Source of the DNA: Polynucleobacter sphagniphilus
GTDB lineage: Bacteria; Pseudomonadota; Gammaproteobacteria; Burkholderiales; Burkholderiaceae
Assembly: GCF_001953355.1 (NCBI RefSeq)
Contig: NZ_MPIY01000001.1
Coordinates: 248,001 to 312,000 of the forward strand
Direction of reading: 5' to 3'
DNA length: 64,000 nt
Each line of letters begins with the position of its first letter. Position 1 is the first letter of the stretch. A program made the position numbers and the translations under genes. Shown here in pieces: positions 10,364 to 20,806 of the stretch. The notes beneath the pieces were generated by a model. It was given only the letters and a program-made list of their open reading frames with translations. It ran no database searches and was not told the origin of the DNA.

Positions 10364-11065
10364 ATGAACTTATCTAGACGTGCATTTATCACTTCAGCCG
10401 CTCTGGCACCGGTTGCCTGCGGAATGCCACTTTCCTATGAAAACGGTACCCCAGTTCCCCAGCCGAGTCCTTTGCCATCCGTTCGATTACCCCAAGTGGG
10501 TCAAGAATGGACCTATGTCAAGCGCGACGTCTTTAATGGAAAAACACTTGGGGTGCTTACTGAGCGTGTTGCTAAGGTTGGATCTGCCATTGTGATTGAG
10601 CGTAGCTTGGCAGACGGAGCACAATTACCCAGTGAAATTCAGAGTGCATGGGGGATGGTGACGACTGATCCGCAATGGCCTCGTTTGCTTCACTTCAACC
10701 CCGCTTTACCCCTTTGGCCGCAAGAGTTATCTAGCAAGTGGAGCAAGCAATTTACTACGCATTACACCATCGGAGATTACTCTGATTCAAAGCTAGGCTG
10801 GCAAGAGTACATGAGTGCAGAAGGTTGGGAAAAAATTACGGTACCTGCAGGAGTATTTGTTGCTTTGCGTTACCAAACTCAAATTCATTATCAAAGTGAT
10901 GATGACAATAAAGTGGATTGCATGCGCAAAGAAACAATGTGGTTTGCTCCAACAATTGGTCGCTGGGTTGCACGCGAAGCCTCTGGTTCTTATGAAATAC
11001 AAGGCCAGCTAGGTGAAGTAATTAATGAGGGGAGCTATCGTTGGGAGCTGACAGCCTACAAGTAA
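10364..11065 (+). CDS. Exported protein of unknown function, copy 1 of a tandem pair
   Basis: A 233-residue protein with an N-terminal export signal. SRRAFITSAALAPVACG contains a twin arginine and ends in a possible but imperfect lipobox (PVAC). The body starts LPSVRLPQVGQEWTYVKRDVFNG and is clearly paralogous to the next gene (shared PQVGQEW..., PLWPQELS/PLWPEQLS, VPAG.F..LRY and MWFAP/VWFSPE..GRWV). I recognise no enzymatic motif. It follows the radical SAM gene by 47 nt and could be co-transcribed. Confidence 0.8.
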   Translation: MNLSRRAFITSAALAPVACGMPLSYENGTPVPQPSPLPSVRLPQVGQEWTYVKRDVFNGKTLGVLTERVAKVGSAIVIERSLADGAQLPSEIQSAWGMVTTDPQWPRLLHFNPALPLWPQELSSKWSKQFTTHYTIGDYSDSKLGWQEYMSAEGWEKITVPAGVFVALRYQTQIHYQSDDDNKVDCMRKETMWFAPTIGRWVAREASGSYEIQGQLGEVINEGSYRWELTAYK

Positions 11066-11778
11066 GTTTAGTGAGTGTATTTTGGCGTGGCCTCGTTCTG
11101 GTAACACAGCTTTTGCTAGTGGGTTGTATTTCATCGCAACCTTTCCCAGCTGGCGCCCCATTACCGCAACCTCAACCACTTCCCCTGCTTAGGGCACCTC
11201 AAGTTGGTCAAGAGTGGGTGTATGAGGTGCGAAATGTATTTAACCAAGCTATTGTTGATACGGTAACTGAAAAAGTTGTATCGATTGGAGAGCAAGTTCG
11301 CATAGCAAGAGCCAGTGAAAAATCTGGTCCATTGCCAGATGAAATCCAAGAGCCTTGGGGATATGTTGTGCAGGATCCCCATTGGAATCCACCGCAAGTA
11401 TTCAACAAGCCGTTACCTTTGTGGCCAGAGCAGCTCTCTATAGGACCATCTTCATTCATTCGCACCCGTTATCAAGTATTAGGCTTCCCAGATAACTCCT
11501 ATTACTGGGGTTTCAGTATGCAGGCGATAGAGTGGGAAACAATCTCGGTCCCAGCAGGTCAATTTACTACTTTGAGATACCACAATGAAGCGCCAACATT
11601 CCAAAGTAATGATTTATTTAGATTGGCCAACATGCGCCAAGAGGATGTTTGGTTTTCTCCCGAAGTTGGGCGATGGGTTATCCGGAGGTCATATGGAAGA
11701 TATCTTTTGGGTGGAATGGCCTGGAACAACGCCTTATGGGAGGATTACTTTGAATCGCGCTTGGTGTCGTGGAAGTAA
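11041..11778 (+). CDS. Putative lipoprotein, copy 2 of a tandem pair
   Basis: A 245-residue paralogue of the preceding protein with a clear lipoprotein signal, LVTQLLLVGC, lipid cysteine at residue 29. The annotated start is TTG at 11041, preceded 6 nt away by AGGGGAG (11028-11034). It lies inside the end of the upstream gene, giving a 25-nt overlap. An alternative start is the in-frame GTG at 11071, which has no good ribosome-binding site but gives a more ordinary signal peptide. Function unknown; probably an outer-membrane-anchored periplasmic protein. Confidence 0.78.
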   Translation: MGADSLQVSLVSVFWRGLVLVTQLLLVGCISSQPFPAGAPLPQPQPLPLLRAPQVGQEWVYEVRNVFNQAIVDTVTEKVVSIGEQVRIARASEKSGPLPDEIQEPWGYVVQDPHWNPPQVFNKPLPLWPEQLSIGPSSFIRTRYQVLGFPDNSYYWGFSMQAIEWETISVPAGQFTTLRYHNEAPTFQSNDLFRLANMRQEDVWFSPEVGRWVIRRSYGRYLLGGMAWNNALWEDYFESRLVSWK

Positions 11779-11826
11779 GCAACTTGGCATTAAGCGCTTA
11801 AAATAGCGAATCTATTAAAAGCTGCT

Positions 11827-12480
11827 ATGTATACCGTAAAAGAACTCTTTCCCACCCTTCAAGGCGAAGGCGCACATGCTGGTCGCGCTGCTGTATTTTG
11901 CCGTTTTGCTGGTTGTAACTTATGGAGCGGCCGCGAAGAGGATCGCCAAACTGCGATCTGCCAATTTTGTGACACTGATTTTGTGGGAAGCGATGGTTTT
12001 GGTGGCGGCAAGTTTCAGACTGCGCAAGCTTTAGCTGATGCGATTGAGCTCTCCTGGAAATCTACCTCAGCTGGCCCTCAACAGCGGTATGTTGTTTTTA
12101 CAGGCGGCGAGCCGCTACTTCAAATCGATCAAGATCTGATTGAGGCAGTGCATGCTAAGGGTTTTAGTATTGCTATAGAAACCAACGGAACAATCAAGGT
12201 TCCCAAAGGAATTGATTGGGTTTGTGTCAGCCCTAAGGCGGGTGCTGATTTGATTGTTTTGCAGGCTGATGAAATTAAGCTGGTGATCCCTCAGGCAGGA
12301 CACGATGCACTAGAGACTTTACTGGCGCGCTTTGAGAAGATGGATTATCGCAATCGTTTCTTGCAAGCTATGGATGGACCCAATCTAAAAGACAATATAC
12401 AGTTGGCGGTGCGGTTATGTCAGAAACGTCCTTTGTGGCGTTTGAGTGTGCAAACCCACAAGGTTATTGGTATTCGCTAA
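11827..12480 (+). CDS. queE: 7-carboxy-7-deazaguanine synthase
   Basis: A 217-residue radical SAM enzyme that converts 6-carboxytetrahydropterin to 7-carboxy-7-deazaguanine in queuosine synthesis. The cluster cysteines are C30, C45 and C48 in the unusual CX14CX2C spacing known from Burkholderia QueE, in place of CX3CX2C. Other QueE blocks are the N-terminal YTVKELFPTLQGEGAHAGR, FTGGEPLLQ and VSPKAG. It is followed by queD, the gene for the preceding step, in the same orientation. Confidence 0.95.
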   Translation: MYTVKELFPTLQGEGAHAGRAAVFCRFAGCNLWSGREEDRQTAICQFCDTDFVGSDGFGGGKFQTAQALADAIELSWKSTSAGPQQRYVVFTGGEPLLQIDQDLIEAVHAKGFSIAIETNGTIKVPKGIDWVCVSPKAGADLIVLQADEIKLVIPQAGHDALETLLARFEKMDYRNRFLQAMDGPNLKDNIQLAVRLCQKRPLWRLSVQTHKVIGIR

Positions 12481-12515
12481 ACAAACCTGAATCCATTTTG
12501 ATTGTTGATAAAACT

Positions 12516-12974
12516 ATGAAGTCTTCCCCTATTTCAATTACACGTCGCCTCGAATTTGATTCTGGCCATCGCATACCAAATCATGATGGCCAATGCCGTC
12601 ATTTGCATGGCCATCGCTATGCAATTGAAGTTACCTTAACGGGTGATGTGGCAAATCATCCGGGCAAAGCCGATGATGGGATGGTTCTCGATTTTGGCGA
12701 TATTAAGCGCCTTACTAATCAATACTTGGTTGATTTATGGGATCACGCCTTTTTAGTGGCGCAAGAAGATCAGGGTTTGGTTAATTTTTTAGCCACTATG
12801 CCCAATCACAAGACAGTCATCATGGAGCATGTACCTACTGTTGAGAATCTTGCAGCAGCAGCATTTGCTATTTTGCAGCCTATATTTGAAAAAGCTTTCT
12901 CTGGATCTTTGCGCTTAACGAATATCCGTTTATTTGAAACTCCCAATTGCTGGGCTGATGTAAGTCACCCTTAA
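12516..12974 (+). CDS. queD: 6-carboxytetrahydropterin synthase
   Basis: A 152-residue protein of the PTPS family, making 6-carboxytetrahydropterin from dihydroneopterin triphosphate for queuosine. Zinc ligands H18, H31 and H33 and the catalytic C27 lie in SGHRIPNHDGQCRHLHGHRY. The frame is open back to 12417 inside queE. That extension has no family similarity, so I chose the ATG at 12516, which puts the conserved motif at the same residue numbers as E. coli QueD. It starts 35 nt after queE. Confidence 0.93.
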   Translation: MKSSPISITRRLEFDSGHRIPNHDGQCRHLHGHRYAIEVTLTGDVANHPGKADDGMVLDFGDIKRLTNQYLVDLWDHAFLVAQEDQGLVNFLATMPNHKTVIMEHVPTVENLAAAAFAILQPIFEKAFSGSLRLTNIRLFETPNCWADVSHP

Positions 12975-14374
<1,400 letters not shown>

Positions 14375-14386
14375 CAGCCCCCCAGT

Positions 14387-15271
14387 TTATTTAGCCTCGA
14401 AGCTTTTCAGTAAAAAATTTGCGCCAGTATCTTGAGCTAGAGCCTTTGTTAGGATCGGTAACGCTTCTGCCAAGTCTTTCTCTAGCGTCCAAGGTGGATT
14501 AAAAATGAACATGCCGCTCGCCTGAAGTCGGCGCTCTCCAGGAGCGTTCTCCACTCTCAGTTCTGCTTGTAGCCATGATCGGTTGTGCGCTGCTGCAATT
14601 TTTTTCATCCTACCCGGTAAATCCGCTGCCTCTCTACGAGATAGCATGGGATACCAGATTGCATAACATCCCGTTGCAAATCGCTGCAGCGCTTCTTCCA
14701 TCATGACTTCTAAATTTCGATAATCTTGTTTATCCTCATAAGAGGGATCAATTAAAACAAGCCCGCGTCTGCTGGGTGGTGGCATCAGACCCTTCAGTCG
14801 CGCAAAACCGTTTTCCGCATAAATATCAATTTGCTTTGATTGCTTTAACTCACCAATATTGTGGCGCAAGATATCAATTTCTTTTGGGTGTAGCTCGAAG
14901 AGTTTTAAGCGGTCCTGAGGTCTAAGTAAGCGTGCCAGAATAAAAGGGGATCCGGGATAGATGCGGGTGTGCTCGGTGGTATTTTCTGCATCAATGCAGG
15001 CCAGATAGTCGTTAATGCTTTGTGCAAGCTTATTCCCCTCGCTGCCACATTCATTTGCAAAGCGCTGTAGACGCATAATCCCGTTATCCGCCTCTTTGCT
15101 GACAGCAGCAAACCCATCTTCTAGGTTGTAGATGCCAGCGCCTGCATGGGTATCTACAATGGTTAGGGCGCCCGGCTTTTCTTGAAGATATTGAACCAGG
15201 TGAACGAGGGTGAGATGCTTCAAGATATCGGCATGACTACCGGCATGGAAGGCATGGCGATAACTAAACAT
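14387..15271 (-). CDS. rlmJ: 23S rRNA (adenine2030-N6)-methyltransferase
   Basis: A 294-residue RlmJ (YhiR, DUF519) protein beginning MFSYRHAFHAGSHADILKH, diagnostic of the family. It methylates A2030 of 23S rRNA using SAM. Motif I is DTHAGAGIYNL near residue 40. The catalytic N6-methyltransferase motif reads DPSYE where E. coli has DPPYE. The gene converges on the carboxypeptidase gene with 12 nt between stops. It overlaps the PAP2 gene by 8 nt. Confidence 0.94.
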   Translation of the reverse strand: MFSYRHAFHAGSHADILKHLTLVHLVQYLQEKPGALTIVDTHAGAGIYNLEDGFAAVSKEADNGIMRLQRFANECGSEGNKLAQSINDYLACIDAENTTEHTRIYPGSPFILARLLRPQDRLKLFELHPKEIDILRHNIGELKQSKQIDIYAENGFARLKGLMPPPSRRGLVLIDPSYEDKQDYRNLEVMMEEALQRFATGCYAIWYPMLSRREAADLPGRMKKIAAAHNRSWLQAELRVENAPGERRLQASGMFIFNPPWTLEKDLAEALPILTKALAQDTGANFLLKSFEAK

Positions 15272-16052
15272 GGTCGACTGACTTTGCGTTTTGCGCTTTT
15301 ATAAAAAAGAAGAGGGTAATCGCAATGAAGGCAACACATACATACTGTAGTGGGGCATTCAACTTGATATCAATAGTTTGTGTGAGGAGTATGTAAGCGG
15401 CGATGAGGCCACTGCTTGCGATGAGTCGAGCCCAGATACTCTTGGGTATTAACCAAGACTCAGGTATAGCGCATGCTACTTTTGCACCCAGCATGCCACA
15501 CCAAAGACCAATGCCCATGCCGGCTAGAACATCGGTCAACCAATGAGCACCAACAGCAATGCGCGATAAACCTATTAATAGAGCAAGCACAAAAAGAGTG
15601 GAGAGGTATTTACGATGTTGTGCATTGCATACAAAATAGATGGCACCCGCAATCGCAAATGCAGTCATTGTGTGACCTGATGGAAGTGAATTGTTAAAGA
15701 GGGGTTCACCTATCCTGTAAAAAGAGCCATCATTCAATACTCCCGCTGGTCTGGGAAGATCAAAAAAAGGCTTCAGTATTTGAGCGGCTACCCCTGAGAT
15801 CAGGCCGCCAAAAATTCCTGCGCTTAATAAACGTGGCGCCAGCAAGAGTAGTGGCAGGGTCACTGCAAGGGCGCCCCAACCGTTGCCAAGAAAAGTGAGT
15901 CCCGCCCACAATCGATCAGGCAATAGCTGAGTAAAGTGATTAATGAATAGAAAGCTACTTACTTGCCAATCTGCTTGATAAATCAAAAAAGCCAATGCAA
16001 GTAGTAGGTATGGGAAAAACCAAGCAAATAGAGGGAATGGTTTTTCATGCAT
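15264..16052 (-). CDS. PAP2 family phosphatase, membrane protein
   Basis: A 262-residue membrane protein with the three-part PAP2 active site: KPFFDLPRP, SLPSGHTMTAF with the proton-donating histidine, and SRIAVGAHWLTDVLAG with the nucleophilic histidine. About six membrane segments are visible. Members dephosphorylate undecaprenyl pyrophosphate, phosphatidic acid or lipid A. The neighbouring glycosyltransferase genes favour an envelope-lipid role. It starts 5 nt after the GT9 gene ends and overlaps rlmJ. Confidence 0.88.
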   Translation of the reverse strand: MHEKPFPLFAWFFPYLLLALAFLIYQADWQVSSFLFINHFTQLLPDRLWAGLTFLGNGWGALAVTLPLLLLAPRLLSAGIFGGLISGVAAQILKPFFDLPRPAGVLNDGSFYRIGEPLFNNSLPSGHTMTAFAIAGAIYFVCNAQHRKYLSTLFVLALLIGLSRIAVGAHWLTDVLAGMGIGLWCGMLGAKVACAIPESWLIPKSIWARLIASSGLIAAYILLTQTIDIKLNAPLQYVCVAFIAITLFFFIKAQNAKSVDHV

Positions 16053-16057
16053 GGCGA

Positions 16058-17317
16058 TTAACGTGCTTTAGCCTGGTCAACGCCCTGTAACTGGATTGCT
16101 ACTTTCTCTAAGACTTGCTCAACGGTAATGGCTTGCATGCAAACATTGTCATGACAAGGTGTCTTGCGGTGGTTGGCTGCACTAACGCAAGGGGAGCAAG
16201 CCAGATTGGCAGTAATGGCGATTGAATTACCAACCGAGCCGTACAGCGCTGGTGTTTCAGGACCAAATAACACCACTGTTCTAAGAGGTGTTACAGCGGA
16301 GAAATGTCCAGGCCCAGAATCGTTAGTTACCATTACATCTGATAAGGTGTAAAGGGGAGGTAGCTCAGCAAAACTGACTTGCCCAGCAAAATTGATTGCT
16401 TGCTTCACATTGGCTACAGAGCGAACTTTTTCAACGTATACAAACTCTGCTGGAGAGCCGGTAATTAAAATCAGATCATTTGGATAGCGCTGATGAATTG
16501 CTTGGATTAATTCGGAAAAACGTTGTTGTGCCCAGCGACGTTGTGGAAGGAGATCGCTGGCATTAGGGTTAATTAGAATGATGCGGTCTTTTCCAAAGGC
16601 GTATGGAATATTCGCTTCCTTAGCTTTTTTCTCAATTCGCTCTTGCACTTTTCTTAATGAGATTGGGTCAATGACTGCTTGCTCCAAACGCACTTCTGAA
16701 TCAGGAATGTGAATTTTGCTAAACGGTACCTCGATCTCTTTAGCAAAAGCAGCATGAATTAAGGATAAGAAATTCTTTGTGATGTGAATATGTGGGTTGT
16801 AGTGAACCTTGCGCGTCAACATAAAACCACGCCAGAGACCTTCCCCATGAAAAATGTGATATCCCACACGACGACGCGCACCACACAAGCCCGTTAAGAG
16901 GGCGGTAAAACGCGAAAAAAGCTCTAAGTCAATTGCAGTATCAATTTTGTGACGACGCGCTAAGATTAAAAAGCGTAAGGTGTCTTTAATTAAGCCGCCT
17001 AGGCTAGATGAATCAATCGTGAATATATTCTCAGGCTTAACAGTGTTGAGTAAAGTTAAGCTCGCACGATTGCTTTTAAATATCAGGAAAAATATTTCAG
17101 CGCCTCTGGCCTGTGCATTCCGCATGGCTGGATCAACCAAAATAGCACTACCCATTTCAGAGAGTTCTATGAAGAGCAGTTTTTTGGGTTGAGCAAGATC
17201 AGGGCTCACCAAGCTCTTGATGCGATCGACTAAAGCTACCAGTGGGCTTACTAGAGCGCATAGTGGCACACCGACCCAGTGATCGATGGCACGCATAGTG
17301 TTGACGCTAATACTCAT
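16058..17317 (-). CDS. Glycosyltransferase family 9 (heptosyltransferase-like)
   Basis: A 419-residue GT9 protein. KKLLFIELSEMGSAILVDPAM near residue 42 resembles the N-terminal domain of ADP-heptose:LPS heptosyltransferases. The C-terminal donor-binding part has ILINPNASDLLPQRRW and VTNDSGPGHFSAVTPLRTVVLFGPETP. The last 40 residues contain several cysteines (CSPCVSAANHRKTPC). It probably adds a sugar to a lipopolysaccharide or related lipid at the inner membrane. It is followed by PAP2 and preceded by a flippase-like gene. Confidence 0.85.
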   Translation of the reverse strand: MSISVNTMRAIDHWVGVPLCALVSPLVALVDRIKSLVSPDLAQPKKLLFIELSEMGSAILVDPAMRNAQARGAEIFFLIFKSNRASLTLLNTVKPENIFTIDSSSLGGLIKDTLRFLILARRHKIDTAIDLELFSRFTALLTGLCGARRRVGYHIFHGEGLWRGFMLTRKVHYNPHIHITKNFLSLIHAAFAKEIEVPFSKIHIPDSEVRLEQAVIDPISLRKVQERIEKKAKEANIPYAFGKDRIILINPNASDLLPQRRWAQQRFSELIQAIHQRYPNDLILITGSPAEFVYVEKVRSVANVKQAINFAGQVSFAELPPLYTLSDVMVTNDSGPGHFSAVTPLRTVVLFGPETPALYGSVGNSIAITANLACSPCVSAANHRKTPCHDNVCMQAITVEQVLEKVAIQLQGVDQAKAR

Positions 17318-17335
17318 AGTTTGTCTCTAAAAGAG

Positions 17336-18379
17336 TTATTTTCGTTTAAATAAAAAGTAGGCCCCTGGCAAAACAGAGATGACACTAATCGCGCCATAAC
17401 TAATAGATGCTAATACGGTAAGCGAGGGGTTGACGCCCCAAAGCGCCAGAACAGAAGAAAGGGTTGCTTCACGAAGTCCCCAGCCTGAAATGCTAATGGG
17501 CAGCATGAGGAGGAGGCTTAACGCTGGCAGGCCAATCATGAGGCTTTGAATAGGGGCATTGACTCCATAGGCTTTTAAGCAGCAAAGGAGAGTCAAAATA
17601 GTGAGGAAGTGAATGCCGATACCGCATATGCCTTGAGCAATATTATTGGGCCATGAAAAAGCAAAGCGAATACCCAGAATCGCATTAGGCATTTGCAAGC
17701 GCTCTAATAATTTTTTAAGAAGGAGTTGGGTGCTACCCCACGCCAAGGCAAGGGCGGTGACGATTGCCGCAAAGACCATGATGGCAATGACTAGATAGCC
17801 TAAGCTCGGCCCCCAGGCCGCTAAAGTAGCGCCGCCGAATACCAGTCCAATGCCGCCTAAGAGATTGTTACCTGCCAAGCCAACCAGACGATCGACTAGA
17901 ACCATGGCAAAACTCAGACGTAATTTTGGTGCCGAATGCTCTAGATTAATAGGGTGATGTAGTTCTGAATCTAATTCTTTGATATGGGTATAGCCACCGG
18001 CATGGCTGAGGTGGGTTGCTGCAATGGCGCGATAACTATCACCACCGAGCGTACTAGGTAGACCCTGATTGATCAGGCCGCCAGCAAAATACAGGCCAAT
18101 ATAGCTCAGCGGGCGTTTGGGGAAGCCTACGGATTGCATAAAAAGGGCCCAGCGGTAGCCACCAAACATAAATGCCAATGCCATGCATCCAAGGGCTGCC
18201 AAAAACCAGATCGGCTGCATCTGAATTTCAGAGCTCAAGAGGGATTGCCAATCGATTCCGCTAGTCGCTTTCCATAACAGCGCAATGGAAAGCAACACCC
18301 GAATGCTTGGCCATGCGCGCTTCAGAATGGACTTCCACCCTGCTGATGCTGTGGGGGTGGCTTGGGGTTGTGAACTCAT
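17336..18379 (-). CDS. UPF0104/LPG synthase transmembrane-like protein
   Basis: A 347-residue integral membrane protein with about eight membrane segments. It carries the family pattern YIGLYFAGGLINQGLPSTLGGDSYRA near residue 92 and PISISGWGLREATLSS near residue 297, characteristic of the pfam03706 family. Members are related to the membrane part of MprF and are described as flippase-like. Position between a GT39 and a GT9 gene suggests transport or modification of an envelope lipid; the exact substrate is unknown. Confidence 0.85.
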   Translation of the reverse strand: MSSQPQATPTASAGWKSILKRAWPSIRVLLSIALLWKATSGIDWQSLLSSEIQMQPIWFLAALGCMALAFMFGGYRWALFMQSVGFPKRPLSYIGLYFAGGLINQGLPSTLGGDSYRAIAATHLSHAGGYTHIKELDSELHHPINLEHSAPKLRLSFAMVLVDRLVGLAGNNLLGGIGLVFGGATLAAWGPSLGYLVIAIMVFAAIVTALALAWGSTQLLLKKLLERLQMPNAILGIRFAFSWPNNIAQGICGIGIHFLTILTLLCCLKAYGVNAPIQSLMIGLPALSLLLMLPISISGWGLREATLSSVLALWGVNPSLTVLASISYGAISVISVLPGAYFLFKRK

Positions 18380-18427
18380 AGGCGTAAGGATAATGCCTAG
18401 CGCTCCTAAGGTCTTGAATTTGGTGAA

Positions 18428-19921
18428 TTACTGACCTTGCCAGTTGGAGCACAGACTGAAGTCAAACCGAGATAAAAATTGCCCAAATCGGACAATTTCA
18501 AGGGTATCTATGATTTTGCATTGCTCAAAGCCTGATTTAGTACCAATGGGGGCATTAAATGACATGCCAGACCAGTTAATGAGGAGGGTGCTAGCCCCTG
18601 GGCTTAATTGTCCAAACCAAATATCAAATTGATCTTGGCGTTGGTCTAGAACAAATACAGGCAGCGGTCTCGCATACCATGCTGCACGACTAGCCAAAGT
18701 CCAATTTTGGACGGCAATACTCTCAACGTGATTGGTTTGGGCTATTTGTGCCGCCTTTTCTCCTGCGATCTTCCAGCCATACAGATCAGCAATAGGATTG
18801 GATTTAACGGCGATCGAAGGGATGCCGCCAGCAAGAACAAAAGCAAAGCCAAGCAGGCAAAGCAGTACCTGTATTACTAGCAGAGCGCGAATGGCTCTCG
18901 AGAGGATCCGGTGGCGCATTGGCCATGCATTTGCAAGACCAATGCCTGCAAATGGTGCCAAACAAAACCAGGCTGGTGTTGTCCAGTGAGGCAGGCTGCC
19001 ACCGCCAGAAAGGGCCGCAAAGATCATGAAGGGAATCAAAAAGAAGCCAAATAGGGCACCCAAAACCAGTTTTTTACTGTGGCAATATTGCTTGATAAAG
19101 AGCATGGCTCCCAAAGTGAGGGCGGGGCCAAAGCAGGCAATTTGGATGCCAATAAAAGCTGCGACCCTACGCCAGGCCCAAGCACTGCCACCGCCATGGG
19201 CTAATTGATATCTAAATGAGATCCAGTCATGTGTCGCATTCCAATAGAGCACCGGGCAGATGAGTAGTAATGCAATGCTTGCTGCTAGCCAAAATCCGCT
19301 GCTATTAATCCATGGCTTCTTTGGAGTGCTTAAAAAAACAAATAGTAGGGCTAGGGCTGTAAAAGCGGCGGTGTATTTGCTCAGACCTGCTAGTCCAAGC
19401 AAGATGCCAAGCAACGCCCATTCCGCTTGATTCAAGCGATCTTTGCGCAGCCAGCGCAAGGCCATCATCATCAGTCCCAGACTAATGGGGGTGAGGATGG
19501 TATCGGGTAATAAGCCAATTGCTAGGACATGTGGCAAAGGCGATGCAATGATGGTGAGTACTGCCATCAATCCACAGGTTTGAGGCAATGGGAGTGCTTG
19601 GGTCAAATAGTCGCTATTGCGCTGTTGTAATAAGTGGTGGATTTCCAAAGTGACTTGGTAAACCAGGTAGCTTGATAGAACCCAGAGCAACTCCGGAATG
19701 ATACGGATCAGACCTTCAGATGAAGTGAGGTGAATGAGTGGCCACTGAATCCAGCCTACTAATGGAGGGTGGTCAAAATAGCTCCACGCCAAATGATAGG
19801 CATATAGAACGTAATGCGCTTCGTCTACCGAAAACTCAATGGAGAAGCCTAATGCGAAGTGCACCACTGCGGCAATGAAGACGCAAATCGCTGCCCAAGT
19901 AGAAGGTGAGTGGTGTCGCAT
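18428..19921 (-). CDS. Glycosyltransferase family 39 (ArnT/PMT-like)
   Basis: A 497-residue protein with about eleven hydrophobic segments. The first periplasmic loop carries the GT39/GT83 signature SVDEAHYVLYAYHLAWSYFDHPPL, with the catalytic-type DE pair at residues 34-35. Such enzymes transfer a sugar from a polyprenyl-phosphate donor to lipid A, protein or another acceptor. It is the first gene of the minus-strand group GT39, UPF0104, GT9, PAP2 and rlmJ. The start is 81 nt from the divergent DUF3047 gene. Confidence 0.87.
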   Translation of the reverse strand: MRHHSPSTWAAICVFIAAVVHFALGFSIEFSVDEAHYVLYAYHLAWSYFDHPPLVGWIQWPLIHLTSSEGLIRIIPELLWVLSSYLVYQVTLEIHHLLQQRNSDYLTQALPLPQTCGLMAVLTIIASPLPHVLAIGLLPDTILTPISLGLMMMALRWLRKDRLNQAEWALLGILLGLAGLSKYTAAFTALALLFVFLSTPKKPWINSSGFWLAASIALLLICPVLYWNATHDWISFRYQLAHGGGSAWAWRRVAAFIGIQIACFGPALTLGAMLFIKQYCHSKKLVLGALFGFFLIPFMIFAALSGGGSLPHWTTPAWFCLAPFAGIGLANAWPMRHRILSRAIRALLVIQVLLCLLGFAFVLAGGIPSIAVKSNPIADLYGWKIAGEKAAQIAQTNHVESIAVQNWTLASRAAWYARPLPVFVLDQRQDQFDIWFGQLSPGASTLLINWSGMSFNAPIGTKSGFEQCKIIDTLEIVRFGQFLSRFDFSLCSNWQGQ

Positions 19922-20002
19922 CTTTGTCTTTAGGTAATAGGCTCAAGCTAGGCTGAAATGATTTTAGACTCACTTGTTGCTTACTTTGAGACAATTGTGC
20001 AT

Positions 20003-20797
20003 ATGTCTAGTAAATCTGGCTTCCTGCTCATCTTGACGCTCTGCTTATTGGCTGGCTGCGCGGGTTTTTCAAGAAACTCCATTCAGGATGAATCAGGCAA
20101 GACCCTGCAATTGGATCAAATACCGGCGCAAGAGGCGATTCCTAAGTTTTCAGCTGAAACAGCACGCGATGGTATTCCGCGGGGTTGGCAGTTTTATCGA
20201 ATTGCACCATATAAGAACAATACGGTGTATCGCTTGGAAAATATTCAGGGGAAAACAGTCTTAAGCGCCAAGGCAAACACTTCGGCCTCTGGTTTAGCAG
20301 TCAATCTGCAACCACGTCCAGCAAAAAATCTATGGCTGAGCTGGAAGTGGATGGCGTTTAGCGCTATTCCCCAGGCAGATAATGCTGAGCAAGCACAAGA
20401 CGACTCTCCGTTGCGAATTTTGGTGGCATTTGAAGGTGATAAATCAAAATTGTCTATGAAGGAAAAGTTAAATTTTGAGATGGCCAATCTCATTAGTGGG
20501 GAAGAGATGCCCTATGCCACGCTCATGTACATCTGGTCAGGCAAGACACCAGTCAATACAGTTTTAGATAATGCGCACACCTCGCGCGTCAAAATGATTG
20601 TGGTTGATTCTGGTTGGGACGATTTAAATGAGTGGCGTGCGCACGATCGCGATCTGGTTGCTGACTATCAAATGGCTTTTGGTGAAGTGCCCGGGAAGAT
20701 TATTGGCGTAGCCATCCTTACTGATACGGATAACACTAAAACAAAAACAAGCGCCTTTTATGGTGATATCGAATTGATTAAGAAGTCACCAAAGTAG
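20003..20797 (+). CDS. DUF3047 domain lipoprotein
   Basis: A 264-residue protein starting MSSKSGFLLILTLCLLAGC, a good lipoprotein signal with the lipid cysteine at residue 19. The body (GIPRGWQFYRI near residue 55, WKWMAFSAIPQADN near 115 and LMYIWSG near 175) matches the DUF3047 family of proposed carbohydrate-binding-like beta proteins. The frame is open back to 19958, but the ATG at 20003 gives the signal peptide, so I chose it. It stops 9 nt from the convergent copA stop. Function unknown. Confidence 0.82.
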   Translation: MSSKSGFLLILTLCLLAGCAGFSRNSIQDESGKTLQLDQIPAQEAIPKFSAETARDGIPRGWQFYRIAPYKNNTVYRLENIQGKTVLSAKANTSASGLAVNLQPRPAKNLWLSWKWMAFSAIPQADNAEQAQDDSPLRILVAFEGDKSKLSMKEKLNFEMANLISGEEMPYATLMYIWSGKTPVNTVLDNAHTSRVKMIVVDSGWDDLNEWRAHDRDLVADYQMAFGEVPGKIIGVAILTDTDNTKTKTSAFYGDIELIKKSPK

Positions 20798-20806
20798 ATG
20801 TTTTGC

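Noticed and set aside
11779..11826. preQ1 riboswitch before queE
   Set aside because: The 48-nt gap is short and lacks the conserved preQ1 riboswitch features; only an ordinary promoter-like AT-rich stretch is visible.
12417..12515. N-terminal extension of QueD
   Set aside because: The frame is open back into queE, but the extra 33 residues show no family similarity and the ATG at 12516 gives the standard numbering of active-site residues.
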